A program made the position numbers and the translations under genes. Positions 9,706 through 18,224 of a DNA stretch of 64,000 nucleotides are shown piece by piece. The notes beneath the pieces are model-generated. The model ran no database searches and was not told where the DNA came from. It saw only the letters and a list, made by a program, of their open reading frames with translations. Position 1 is the stretch's first letter, and every line of letters begins with the position of its first letter. Source of the DNA: Aquimarina mytili (GTDB lineage: Bacteria; Bacteroidota; Bacteroidia; Flavobacteriales; Flavobacteriaceae); assembly GCF_016735115.1 (NCBI RefSeq), contig NZ_JAERQJ010000003.1:186001-250000 (forward strand). The letters run 5' to 3'.

Positions 9706-10687
9706 TTCTTGGTTTATAATTCTTAGCCAAATCTGCAATTGCCTTAATATGTTCTGGGGTGGTCCCACAACAACCTCCTACAATATTTACAAGACTTTTT
9801 TCCATGTATTCTTTAATTTGTTCTGCCATTTGCTCTGGAGTTTCATCATATTCACCAAAGGCATTGGGTAGTCCTGCATTAGGATGTGCAGATACGCTAA
9901 AATCAGCTTTTTGCGATAATACTTCTAAATGTGGTGTTAATTGACTGGCTCCTAAGGCACAATTGAACCCAACAGACAACATGGGTATATGCGAAATCGA
10001 TATTAAAAATGCCTCGGCTGTTTGCCCAGAAAGTGTTCTCCCACTGGCATCAGTAATTGTACCGCTAACCATTATTGGGACATCAACATTTCTTTCGTCT
10101 TTTACTTCTTCAATTGCAAAAAGTGCCGCCTTAGCATTCAGCGTATCAAAAATAGTTTCAACTAATAATATATCAGCTCCACCATCAATTAATGCCTCTA
10201 CTTGTTGTTTATAGGCAATTCTTAATTCGTCAAAAGTAATTGCTCTATACCCCGGATCATTAACATCTGGAGACATACTAGCGGTCCTATTTGTAGGACC
10301 AATGGACCCTGCGACAAACCTGGGTTTATGTGGTTCTTTTACTGTAAGTTCATCAGCTACTTCTTTAGCTATTTTTGCTGATTGATAATTCAACTCGTAG
10401 ACCAGGTTTTCCATTTCATAATCAGCCATAGCAATGGTGGTACCAGAAAATGTATTGGTCTCAACAATATCAGCTCCGGCTTCAAAATACAACCGATGTA
10501 CTTCCTTGATGGCTTCGGGCTGCGTAATACTTAATAAATCATTATTACCCTGAAGAGGAACAGGCCAATCTTTGAATCGTTCTCCTCTAAAATCTTCCTC
10601 AGTAAACTTATGGCGTTGTAACATTGTCCCCATAGCTCCATCAAGCACAAGGATTCTTTCTTCAAGTATTTTTTGTATATCTTTCAT
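9683..10687 (-). CDS. metH: Methionine synthase N-terminal half (homocysteine S-methyltransferase domain)
   Basis: The 334-residue zinc domain that binds and activates homocysteine. It has the opening [11 protein letters not shown] and the zinc ligands: one Cys in VGFNCALG (about residue 240) and two adjacent Cys in [12 protein letters not shown] (about residue 307). Length and content match the isolated homocysteine module of MetH. The protein must act in trans with the B12-carrying half encoded two genes later. First gene of the operon; about 170 bases downstream of a SAM-I riboswitch, so expression is predicted to fall when SAM is plentiful. Confidence 0.95.
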   Translation of the reverse strand: MKDIQKILEERILVLDGAMGTMLQRHKFTEEDFRGERFKDWPVPLQGNNDLLSITQPEAIKEVHRLYFEAGADIVETNTFSGTTIAMADYEMENLVYELNYQSAKIAKEVADELTVKEPHKPRFVAGSIGPTNRTASMSPDVNDPGYRAITFDELRIAYKQQVEALIDGGADILLVETIFDTLNAKAALFAIEEVKDERNVDVPIMVSGTITDASGRTLSGQTAEAFLISISHIPMLSVGFNCALGASQLTPHLEVLSQKADFSVSAHPNAGLPNAFGEYDETPEQMAEQIKEYMEKSLVNIVGGCCGTTPEHIKAIADLAKNYKPRKLTVESC

Positions 10688-10838
10688 TTAAAAATTGTAT
10701 GCCTAAACTTATCAAAGCCCATTTATTGCTCTTAATGGTGAAAAAACACTTCAACCGGCTCAGTGCAACATCATTGTAAAACATTTGATTTCCTATAAAA
10801 AGGAAAAAAACTTAATTATATATCAAGAAAAATCATGG

Positions 10839-10857
10839 AAAACATAGTTGAACTATG
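10839..10857 (-). terminator. Putative riboswitch-associated terminator hairpin
   Basis: On the minus strand a short palindrome (CATAGTT, one base, AACTATG) is followed directly by TTTT. It lies just after the 3' strand of riboswitch helix P1. The stem is AT-rich (five pairs with a realistic loop), so its strength is uncertain; it could act in premature termination before metH. Confidence 0.4.
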
Positions 10858-10862
10858 AATCT

Positions 10863-10970
10863 TGGTTATCTATTCCGTAATAAACGGATAGAATGTAGCA
10901 CCTTCTTTACCAGATAAAGGGTTGCTAAGGTTTCATAGGGTCTATTCCCTCCACCTTTCTTGATAACAAT
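10863..10970 (-). ncRNA. SAM-I (S-box) riboswitch upstream of metH operon
   Basis: Read on the minus strand it has every S-box landmark in order: P1 strand GTTATC, the core AGGTGGAGGGAATAGACCC, then ATGAAACC, TAGCAACC, a variable hairpin, AGGTGC, a P4 hairpin and the closing P1 strand GATAAC. It binds S-adenosylmethionine in the known family and normally switches genes off at high SAM. It precedes the split metH, S23 and metF genes. It shares its 19-base core with the second copy at 27613-27720. Confidence 0.93.
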
Positions 10971-10994
10971 TTAAATAATCTTATGAACTACCTG

Positions 10995-11025
10995 CAAAGT
11001 AATAGCATAGTTATTTGTTATCCAA
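10995..11025 (-). promoter_or_regulatory. Possible promoter for the metH operon leader
   Basis: Minus-strand TTACTTTG (10995-11002), one base off TAnnTTTG, with TTG at 11023-11025 about 20 bases upstream. A start near 10988 would give a transcript beginning just before the riboswitch. The remainder of the 535-base gap to the next gene holds no coding sequence. Confidence 0.35.
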
Positions 11026-11222
11026 ATTAAATCGAAAAATATCATAAAATCTATCGTTTACACAAAATACAACCACTTATAAAGCGATATCTTCAAATAT
11101 TCGCATTAAAAAGCATCATTTATAAAAAATAATTCTTTTTTGATTATCACTTGTTCCTATTAAACCTGCAACACTTCCATATAATCAACAGTTTATATTT
11201 AACAACATACAAACCAAATTAT

Positions 11223-11651
11223 ATGAACGAGACTATATTAAAAAAACACTGGTGGAAACGATATTGGAAATGGTTATTTCTGATTTCTGCCATTCTCTGT
11301 TTTATAACTTTTTTCTTTTTAATGACGGGTACTGCAACTTTTAGATATGGGTCGGTCTTGATGCAACCAGATCTTATACAGAATGCGCATGAAAAAGCCA
11401 AAGTAAATGAAAAAGTGATTGAAAAATTAGGAGAACTATCCCCTCATGATTTTTTTCGCCTATTAGAAGGTGAAGTAATGTACTCAAACCATAATAAAAC
11501 TGTAGCAATAACCGTTGGAATTATTGGCACTAAAGGTCGAGGTAAATTAGATATTATTGCCAATAGAAATAAAGAAAACTGGGAATATCAAAAGATTATC
11601 GTTAGGATAAAAAAACCAACTAAAGAGCGTATTAAGATTTTAGAAAACTAA
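11223..11651 (+). CDS. Coa1-like (cytochrome c oxidase assembly factor 1) family membrane protein
   Basis: Predicted 142-residue single-pass protein: a basic N-terminus with Trp residues, one membrane helix (about residues 15-38) and a soluble domain resembling the Coa1/Tim21 fold. Supporting features are the AHEKAKVNEKVIEKLGE helix and the GIIGTKGRGKLDI strand with a following Trp. Coa1 family members in Bacteroidota are mostly uncharacterised; a role in respiratory complex assembly is inferred only from the family name. The ATG at 11223 is chosen over an in-frame upstream codon because it begins just before the membrane anchor. Converges with the ferredoxin gene, nine bases away. Confidence 0.65.
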   Translation: MNETILKKHWWKRYWKWLFLISAILCFITFFFLMTGTATFRYGSVLMQPDLIQNAHEKAKVNEKVIEKLGELSPHDFFRLLEGEVMYSNHNKTVAITVGIIGTKGRGKLDIIANRNKENWEYQKIIVRIKKPTKERIKILEN

Positions 11652-11659
11652 CCCTTTCT

Positions 11660-11980
11660 TTAGGACTCTGGAGCTAACTCAACTTCTAACCCGTCTAATC
11701 CTGGAGTAATCGGAATCTGACACCCTAGTCGACTATTATCTTCAACATAAAAAGCTTCGGCCAACATTAAATCTTCATCATCACTCATCTCGGGAAGTTC
11801 ATGATCAGATAAAATATAACATTGACAAGATGCACACATAGCCATACCACCGCAAGTACCCTCTACAGGAAGTTCATAAGCTTTACAAACTTCCATTAGA
11901 TTCATATTCATGTCTGTAGGTGCTTGTACCTCATGCACTTCTCCTTCTCTATCTTTTATTTTTATGGTAACGTCTGACAT
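11660..11980 (-). CDS. 2Fe-2S ferredoxin (adrenodoxin type)
   Basis: A 106-residue electron carrier with cluster ligands in CGGMAMCASCQC (about residues 42-53) and a fourth Cys near the end in LGCQIPI. The CxxxxxCxxC spacing is that of adrenodoxin-type ferredoxins, not of plant-type ones. It is the last gene of the sulfate reduction operon, after an oxidoreductase of the ferredoxin-NADP reductase group. The likely job is to pass electrons from NADPH, through that reductase, to the sulfite reductase encoded upstream. That electron path is inference from gene order. Confidence 0.9.
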   Translation of the reverse strand: MSDVTIKIKDREGEVHEVQAPTDMNMNLMEVCKAYELPVEGTCGGMAMCASCQCYILSDHELPEMSDDEDLMLAEAFYVEDNSRLGCQIPITPGLDGLEVELAPES

Positions 11981-12005
11981 AATTCTTGTGCTTATGCTAT
12001 AAAAA

Positions 12006-12047
12006 TCCTCGCAAATATACTGAAAGTATCAGTATGATATGCGAGGA
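12006..12047. other. Intercistronic two-part hairpin upstream of the ferredoxin gene
   Basis: TCCTCGC (12006-12012) pairs with GCGAGGA (12041-12047), and inside it ATACTG (12017-12022) pairs with CAGTAT (12030-12035). It lies between the oxidoreductase and ferredoxin genes, ending 26 bases before the ferredoxin ATG on the minus strand. It could act as a processing or stability element that sets ferredoxin mRNA level. Confidence 0.5.
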
Positions 12048-12060
12048 AATATTTCATTAT

Positions 12061-12094
12061 CCCCTCACCCAAGCCCTCTACCCAAGGAGAGGGA
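12061..12094. repeat. Dispersed palindromic repeat of the SPHPSPLPKERE type
   Basis: CCCTCT (12074-12079) and AGAGGG (12088-12093) form a GC-rich hairpin far above the local base composition. The plus strand would read SLSPHPSPLPKERE, the translation of a repeat seen between genes in many unrelated bacteria. It is most likely a REP/MITE-like palindrome, not coding sequence. Confidence 0.6.
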
Positions 12095-12115
12095 ACGAGA
12101 TAAGGATATTTTAAT

Positions 12116-13177
12116 TTATATAATAGCTTTTACTACTTCTTTTTTAGCTTCTTTTTTAGTACCATCAAATCCTTCTACACCACCTACAGTTGTATATTTC
12201 ATAACATACTTTTTATCTGGGAAAATTCTTTGATAAGCACTCTGACACATGATCGCTGCTTCATGAAACCCTGAAAGAATCAATTTTAATTTTCCTTTGT
12301 ATGTATTTACATCACCAATGGCGTATATACCCGGTATATTCGTTTGATAATCGTAAGAATTATCAACTTTAATAGCATTTTTTTCGATCTCTAATCCCCA
12401 ATTTCCGATTGGTCCAAGTTTTGGAGACAAGCCAAATAATGGAATAAAATAATCTGTATCTAAATGAATATCTCCTTTGGTTTTATGTTTAATCCCAACA
12501 GCCGTAACATGATCATCTCCTTTTAGTTCTTTCACTTCGGCCTCGGTGATCAAGTTTACTTTACCCAACTTTGATAATTCTGCTACTCTTTCTACAGAAT
12601 CCAACGCTCCTCGGAATTCGTTTCTTCTATGAACCAGAGTTACTTCACTAGCAACATCTGCTAAGAAAATAGTCCAATCTAAAGCAGAATCCCCTCCACC
12701 GGCTATAACAACTCTTTTATCTCTATATACTTCTGGATCGCGAATGATATAAGCAACACCTTTATCTTCAAAATCTGTAATATTTGGAATTGGCGGTTTG
12801 CGTGGTTCAAAAGAGCCTAATCCTCCTGCAATTGCCACTACAGGTGCATTATGCTGAGTTCCTTTATTGGTAGTCACCAAAAATGTATCATCTTCAAGTT
12901 TTTCAATAGTTTCAGCTCTTTCACCTAAAGTAAAACCAGGATTAAAAGGTTTAATTTGCTCCATAAGATTATCCACTAATTGTCCAGCTAAAATCTCCGG
13001 GAAACCAGGGATATCATATATTGGTTTTTTCGGATATATTTCTGAACACTGCCCTCCAGGTTGTGGTAAAGCATCGATAAGATGTGTTTTTAACTTCAAT
13101 AATCCTGCTTCAAAAACAGTAAATAAACCTGTTGGTCCTGCTCCTATGATTAAAATATCAGTCTTTATCATTTGCAA
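12116..13177 (-). CDS. NAD(P)/FAD-dependent oxidoreductase, ferredoxin-NADP reductase (thioredoxin-reductase-like)
   Basis: A 353-residue flavoprotein with the N-terminal FAD motif (ILIIGAGPTGL, from about residue 7), an NAD(P)-binding GxGxxA-type motif in RVVIAGGGDSALDW (about 160) and the second FAD motif YAIGDVNTYKGKLKLI. It lacks the CxxC of thioredoxin reductase, which points to the ferredoxin/flavodoxin-NADP reductase branch. It overlaps the precorrin-2 dehydrogenase gene by 20 bases and precedes the ferredoxin gene, so it most likely supplies electrons for sulfite reduction. Met3 is an alternative start. Confidence 0.88.
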   Translation of the reverse strand: MQMIKTDILIIGAGPTGLFTVFEAGLLKLKTHLIDALPQPGGQCSEIYPKKPIYDIPGFPEILAGQLVDNLMEQIKPFNPGFTLGERAETIEKLEDDTFLVTTNKGTQHNAPVVAIAGGLGSFEPRKPPIPNITDFEDKGVAYIIRDPEVYRDKRVVIAGGGDSALDWTIFLADVASEVTLVHRRNEFRGALDSVERVAELSKLGKVNLITEAEVKELKGDDHVTAVGIKHKTKGDIHLDTDYFIPLFGLSPKLGPIGNWGLEIEKNAIKVDNSYDYQTNIPGIYAIGDVNTYKGKLKLILSGFHEAAIMCQSAYQRIFPDKKYVMKYTTVGGVEGFDGTKKEAKKEVVKAII

Positions 13178-13832
13178 CTTCTTTTTTTCCTATTAATCCT
13201 TTAGTAAATTCGTTGAGTGTTTCCACTTTCTCTTCAAAATCACCTTTTATTGTTTTTCTATATTCGTTTAAATTCTTGACTAAGTCATCAATATTTTCAG
13301 GAATGACTTCCTCAAAAAACTGACGTAATCTTTTGGCTGTTGTAGGTGACTTTCCATTAGTAGAAATAGCCACTTTAACATTACCTTTTGTTACAATACC
13401 ACCCATGTAAAAATCACAATATGGTGGATTGTCTGCCACATTAACCAGTTTACTTCTTTTCCTACAATCTTTATACACCTGTATATTAACTTTAGGATTA
13501 TCTGTTGTAGCAATCACAATATGTTTTTGTTTAAGAAAACGTTTGTGATATTTTTTTGTAATCATTTCTACTCCAAACCTATTTGCCAAAGCTATTGTAC
13601 TCTCGCGAAACATAGGTGACACCATTGTAACTTTAGCATCTGGGCTAGATTTTGTTAAGAACGTGAGTTTTTCTTCGGCTACATTTCCTCCACCTACAAT
13701 TAAGATTTCGAGATTTTTCACCTTCAAAAAAACCGGATATAAATTATTTCTCTCTTCATCCATAGTATTTATCTCTTTCTTAGATGAAAAAGGAAGTTCT
13801 TTATCAATGATATTTATATCGCTATTATTCAA
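13158..13832 (-). CDS. Precorrin-2 dehydrogenase / sirohydrochlorin ferrochelatase (CysG N-terminal type)
   Basis: Converts precorrin-2 to sirohydrochlorin and inserts iron to give siroheme, the cofactor of sulfite reductase. The 224-residue protein has the NAD site VGGGNVAEEKL and the later AISTNGKSPTTAKRLR motif of the CysG N-terminal domain. The ATG at 13832 overlaps cobA by four bases (ATGA), which supports it; a downstream Met at 13763 (MDEERNN) would also fit the family start. Together with cobA it replaces the fused CysG of enterobacteria. Confidence 0.9.
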   Translation of the reverse strand: MNNSDINIIDKELPFSSKKEINTMDEERNNLYPVFLKVKNLEILIVGGGNVAEEKLTFLTKSSPDAKVTMVSPMFRESTIALANRFGVEMITKKYHKRFLKQKHIVIATTDNPKVNIQVYKDCRKRSKLVNVADNPPYCDFYMGGIVTKGNVKVAISTNGKSPTTAKRLRQFFEEVIPENIDDLVKNLNEYRKTIKGDFEEKVETLNEFTKGLIGKKEVANDKD

Positions 13833-14596
13833 TTTACAAATTCTTTTTGAACTTCTTTTTGAATTGAAGCAAGTTTTACTCTTTGATTTACCACTTCTCC
13901 TATCACAATTATGGCCGGAGATGATAATTCTTTTTCTGAAACCACCTTTTCAATAGTAGCGACGGTACCACATCCAAACTGCTCATTTTCGGTAGTCCCA
14001 TTTTGAATTATTGCTACCGGAATATTCTGTTTATTTTCGGCAGCAAAGATACTAACTATTTCACTTAACTTGCTCATTCCCATTAAAATTACCACAGTCG
14101 CATTAGATTTTGCTGCCAGGTATACATCCTGTGATAATTTATGGGATTTTGTTGTTCCTGTAATTACCCAAAAGCTTTCAGACGAACCTCTTTTTGTTAA
14201 TGGTATACCTTGATATGCCGGCACCGCTAACGATGACGATATCCCTGGAATCATATTGGTTTCTATATCAAACTGCTGCACATAGTCAATCTCTTCAGCT
14301 CCGCGACCAAAAATAAACGGATCCCCACCTTTTAATCTCACTACATGTCCATGACTTTTGGCTCTACTTACGATCAACTCGTTAATTTGCTCTTGTTGGT
14401 ATGCGTAGCATCCTTTTCTTTTGCCCACAAAGATTTTTTCTGCGGCAGGTGCATAATTTAATAGCTTTTCATTTATGAGTGCATCATATAACACCACATC
14501 TGCAGAAGCTAAAGTTTTGAGTGCTTTAAGCGTAATTAAGTCTGGATCCCCAGGTCCTGCACCTACTACGGTTAATTTTGGTGTTTTATTACTCAT
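13829..14596 (-). CDS. cobA: Uroporphyrinogen-III C-methyltransferase
   Basis: SAM-dependent enzyme that methylates uroporphyrinogen III at C2 and C7 to precorrin-2. At 255 residues it is the stand-alone form. Family motifs are present in order: VGAGPGDPDLITLKA (residues about 11-25), YDALIN, the VRLKGGDPFIFGRG loop (about 84) and the PGISSSLAVPAYQGIPLTKR region. Its product goes to the overlapping downstream dehydrogenase for siroheme synthesis. It sits 55 bases after the sulfite reductase gene, the consumer of siroheme. Confidence 0.95.
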   Translation of the reverse strand: MSNKTPKLTVVGAGPGDPDLITLKALKTLASADVVLYDALINEKLLNYAPAAEKIFVGKRKGCYAYQQEQINELIVSRAKSHGHVVRLKGGDPFIFGRGAEEIDYVQQFDIETNMIPGISSSLAVPAYQGIPLTKRGSSESFWVITGTTKSHKLSQDVYLAAKSNATVVILMGMSKLSEIVSIFAAENKQNIPVAIIQNGTTENEQFGCGTVATIEKVVSEKELSSPAIIVIGEVVNQRVKLASIQKEVQKEFVN

Positions 14597-14651
14597 TTTT
14601 TATTCATTTATATAGTAGTTTCCTTGCACTACTTATCAGACCTTAAAGATA

Positions 14652-16745
14652 TTATACATTTTCTACTTCAAGGGCTCTAAACGCTTGCACTTTTTGTAAA
14701 AATTGCTCTGCTTTTTTGATATAATCCACTGCAAAATCCTTGTTTGGTGCGTTTTTCTGAAGTTGATATATTAAATCGGCAAATGTACTCTCTAAAGTTA
14801 TTTTTCCACTAGCAACAAATTCTTCGTCAAACTGACTAATAATCCCTGCATGCGTATTCGTCTTCTTATTTTCTGCCAACAATAATGCTTTAGCAGAATT
14901 GACTAAAGAACTATATGCATGATAAACTGCATCAGAATAGATTCCGTTTTCAAAAGAATTTTTAGCATTTGCTATTTTTTCTTCACTTTCTAGAAATAGT
15001 GTTGCTATTAAATCAATCACTACTCCAGCACATTCTCCTATTCCAATTGCTTTCACATACTCTTCTTCGGTTCCCCAATCGATAAAATCTTCTTGAGTTA
15101 GATTATCCACATTGGACAAATCGGTAAGGAAATTATAAAAGTATTTCTCTCCTTTCTCCTCATAATAATCGACAAATAGTTTACCATTGGCATTAGCTTC
15201 AAAATCATCAAGAATTCTGCGCAATGCTTCTGGACCTCTTCTACTAGGTATTTTTACAACCTTATCAGCAAAACGACCTTTACCATTACCTAGATTTCCG
15301 CCTCCTAATAACACCTGTAATGCCGGCGCAACTAGCTTATCTTTGGTACGTACAGACATTCCCTGAAAACCTATGTTGGCCATATTGTGCTGACCACAAG
15401 CATTCATACATCCACTAATTTTGATCACTAAATCATCTTTTTCAAGGTATTGCGGATATTCAGTTTTAATTACTCGTTCTAACTCCTCTGCGATACCCGT
15501 ACTACTTGCTATACCTAAATTACAAGTATCTGTTCCAGGACAAGCCGTAATGTCGACAGCCTTATTATACCCCGCTTCAACAAATCCCAATTTCTCTAAT
15601 TCTTGATAGAAAAAAGGAAGTAAATTTTCTTTTACAAAAGGAATCAAAATATTTTGACGTAACGATAACCTGATTTCTCCCGCAGCATATTTTTCAACTA
15701 AATCAGCTAATAACCTAGCCTTGTCTGTATAAAAATCTCCAAGCAATACTTTGATACCAATTGCTACGAACCCTTCTTGCTTTTGAGAGATTACATTTGT
15801 CGATTTCCATAAATCGAAAGCTTTTTGATCTTTGATTTCGACTTGCGGCACTTGCTCTACTGCAACAGGAACAGATGCTTGATATGCTTCTGCATCAATA
15901 GTAACAGTTTTTTGGGGAATTGCAGTCTGTTCGGCTTCGACCAATTCTTTAAAAGCTTCTAAGCCTATATCTTTCACTAAGAACTTCATTCGAGCTTTAG
16001 CTCTACTTTTACGCTCGCCATGACGATCAAATATTCTCAACACCCCTTCCATTAAAGGAATAATTTTATCTGAAGGCAAGAAACTATATAACTCATCTGC
16101 ATGTCTTGGTTGCGAACCTAATCCACCGGCAAGCATTACTTTAAAACCACGAACACCATTTTCGATTTTGGCAATAAAACCTAAATCATGCATATACGAT
16201 AACCCTGTATCTTCTTCTGTCCCCGAAAATGAAACTTTGAATTTACGCCCCATTTCCTGGCAAATAGGGTTTCTTAAAAAGAAACGAAATAATGCGTCTG
16301 CATACGGAGATACATCAAATGGTTCTTTAGGATCAATACCTGCAGTTTCTGAAGCTGTTACATTACGAACCGTATTACCACAAGCTTCTCTAAGCGTAAC
16401 ATCATCTCTTTCTAACTCAGCCCATAACTGTGGTGTTCTATTGAGATCCACATAGTGAATCTGGATATCTTGGCGCGTTGTGATATGAAGGCGCCCTCTA
16501 GAATATTCATCAGAAACTTCACAGATACGTCTAAGCTGATTACTAAGAACCTTACCATATGGCAATTTAATACGTATCATCTGTACGCCTTCTTGACGTT
16601 GACCATAAACTCCACGAGCCAGACGTAGGCTACGAAACTTTTCTTCATCAATCTTTCCCTTATGGAATTGCTCTATCTTGTTTGCTAATTCTATAATGTC
16701 TTTTTCGACAATTGGGTTTTCTATTTCAGTTCTAAAACTTTGCAT
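14652..16745 (-). CDS. Ferredoxin-type sulfite/nitrite reductase with C-terminal HEPN domain
   Basis: Siroheme/4Fe-4S enzyme that reduces sulfite to sulfide by six electrons. Residues about 1-580 are the duplicated reductase fold, with cluster ligands in ACPGTDTCNLG (about 405) and GCMNACGQH (about 447). The last 110 residues or so (from about 585) form an all-helical HEPN-like domain (YSDAVYHAYSSLVNSAKALL, then THAGIISQFDEEFV). The reductase core is far closer to assimilatory sulfite reductase than to nitrite reductase given the neighbours cysN, cysD and cysH. The HEPN tail is an unusual fusion for a metabolic enzyme; its function is unknown. Electrons probably come from the ferredoxin and reductase at the operon end. 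Confidence 0.93.
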   Translation of the reverse strand: MQSFRTEIENPIVEKDIIELANKIEQFHKGKIDEEKFRSLRLARGVYGQRQEGVQMIRIKLPYGKVLSNQLRRICEVSDEYSRGRLHITTRQDIQIHYVDLNRTPQLWAELERDDVTLREACGNTVRNVTASETAGIDPKEPFDVSPYADALFRFFLRNPICQEMGRKFKVSFSGTEEDTGLSYMHDLGFIAKIENGVRGFKVMLAGGLGSQPRHADELYSFLPSDKIIPLMEGVLRIFDRHGERKSRAKARMKFLVKDIGLEAFKELVEAEQTAIPQKTVTIDAEAYQASVPVAVEQVPQVEIKDQKAFDLWKSTNVISQKQEGFVAIGIKVLLGDFYTDKARLLADLVEKYAAGEIRLSLRQNILIPFVKENLLPFFYQELEKLGFVEAGYNKAVDITACPGTDTCNLGIASSTGIAEELERVIKTEYPQYLEKDDLVIKISGCMNACGQHNMANIGFQGMSVRTKDKLVAPALQVLLGGGNLGNGKGRFADKVVKIPSRRGPEALRRILDDFEANANGKLFVDYYEEKGEKYFYNFLTDLSNVDNLTQEDFIDWGTEEEYVKAIGIGECAGVVIDLIATLFLESEEKIANAKNSFENGIYSDAVYHAYSSLVNSAKALLLAENKKTNTHAGIISQFDEEFVASGKITLESTFADLIYQLQKNAPNKDFAVDYIKKAEQFLQKVQAFRALEVENV

Positions 16746-16853
16746 CTTTTTCCTTGTTTCGCCCCTTTAAAAAAGGACATAGTTATGACTTTTGTGTAGC
16801 AATATTTTTACTTCTAAAATTCTTGTTTTTTCTTCTCTGTTGCAGGCTAACTA

Positions 16854-18101
16854 CTATTCTATAAAGCCTACTCCCGAAGTATTATTGGTTTGAGAATCTA
16901 TTAATATAAATGATCCTGAAGCTTTATTTTTACTATACGAATCAAAAGCTAAAGGTTTGCTTAATTGTATTTGTACTTTTCCAACTTCATTCAACTGCAA
17001 AGAGTTTGCAGAAGTATCTTCACCTGAAAAATCGGTAGCGATGGTTCCGCTTATACTTTTTACTTTTGCGAGAACACGGTTGCTTCCACTTTGTACAAAA
17101 TAATTAGTTCCAGGATTCAGATCTTTGCTATCCATCCAACATACCGTTGCCGTAAGTTGTTTTTCGACTTTTGGTTTTTCTAAAGATTTTACAATCATAT
17201 CCCCCCTACTCACATTTACATCATCTTCAAGTGTAATTGTACATGAGCTTCCTCGACCTGCTGTATCAAATTTTTGATCAAAAAAGTAAATCTCTTTTAC
17301 TTTTGAAGTCGTTAGAGAAGGTAAAATGGTAACTTCATCACCTACCGTAAGGTCTCCTCCATATAATTTACCTGCATATCCCCTAAAATCATGGAACTCA
17401 TCTTTTTTAGGTCGAATTACAGTTTGCACAGGGAATCGTGCTTGTGACTTTTCAAATACATCTTGTGCATCTAATTCTTCTAAATGTTCTAAGAGCGTTT
17501 GACCAGTATACCAAGGAGTGTTGTTTGATTTATCTACCACATTATCGCCTTGTAATGCACTTACAGGAATGAAAGTGATATTTTGTTCTTTGTAATCACT
17601 TTTTTCAATTAATGTTTCAAAATCTGCTTTGATAGCATTAAACTTCTCTTGAGAGAAATCTACAAGATCCATTTTGTTGATCGCTACAATTACATCTTTA
17701 ACACGCAACAGGTTATTGATAAAAAAGTGACGATACGTTTGTTCGATAACTCCTTTACGAGCATCAACCAAAATAATAGATGCCTGTGATGTTGATGCAC
17801 CAGTAACCATATTTCGGGTATACTCGATATGACCTGGTGTATCAGCTATGATATAACTTTTTGATTTTGTAGAGAAGTATATATGCGCTACATCTATTGT
17901 AATCCCCTGCTCACGCTCGGCTACTAATCCGTCTGTAGCTAATGAGAAATCCAGGTAATCAAAACCATTTGCCTTACTTCTCTCCTCTATAGCGGCTAAT
18001 TTATCGGTGGTCAATGATTTTGTATCATATAAAATGCGACCGATTAAGGTACTTTTACCATCATCTACACTTCCTGCTGTTGCTATTTTTAATACATCCA
18101 T
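16854..18101 (-). CDS. cysN: Sulfate adenylyltransferase subunit 1 (GTPase)
   Basis: GTP-hydrolysing subunit that drives ATP sulfurylase (CysD) to make adenosine 5'-phosphosulfate. The 415-residue protein has the G1 loop AGSVDDGKSTL, the switch motif ADTPGHIEY and the NKMD guanine-specificity motif, followed by EF-Tu-like beta-barrel domains. It ends without a fused APS kinase domain, so it is CysN rather than CysNC. Located between cysD and the sulfite reductase gene. Confidence 0.95.
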   Translation of the reverse strand: MDVLKIATAGSVDDGKSTLIGRILYDTKSLTTDKLAAIEERSKANGFDYLDFSLATDGLVAEREQGITIDVAHIYFSTKSKSYIIADTPGHIEYTRNMVTGASTSQASIILVDARKGVIEQTYRHFFINNLLRVKDVIVAINKMDLVDFSQEKFNAIKADFETLIEKSDYKEQNITFIPVSALQGDNVVDKSNNTPWYTGQTLLEHLEELDAQDVFEKSQARFPVQTVIRPKKDEFHDFRGYAGKLYGGDLTVGDEVTILPSLTTSKVKEIYFFDQKFDTAGRGSSCTITLEDDVNVSRGDMIVKSLEKPKVEKQLTATVCWMDSKDLNPGTNYFVQSGSNRVLAKVKSISGTIATDFSGEDTSANSLQLNEVGKVQIQLSKPLAFDSYSKNKASGSFILIDSQTNNTSGVGFIE

Positions 18102-18224
18102 GGTTTATTCTTATTTTTCCCTTTGGGGGCTGTATTCTTTATTCTTTTTTTGTTTTTAAAGATTCTGAAATATGTTCGACAATTTTGACCCAATATTTTT
18201 CAGAATCATGAAAGCATCGGCTTT

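Noticed and set aside
6588-10687. metH broken by frameshift into two pseudogenes
   Set aside because: Both halves are complete domain sets with intact motifs, and split MetH is common in Bacteroidota.
12039-12233. Plus-strand open frame starting MRGNISLSPHPSPL
   Set aside because: It reads through a palindromic repeat and then antisense to the oxidoreductase gene; no protein family evidence.
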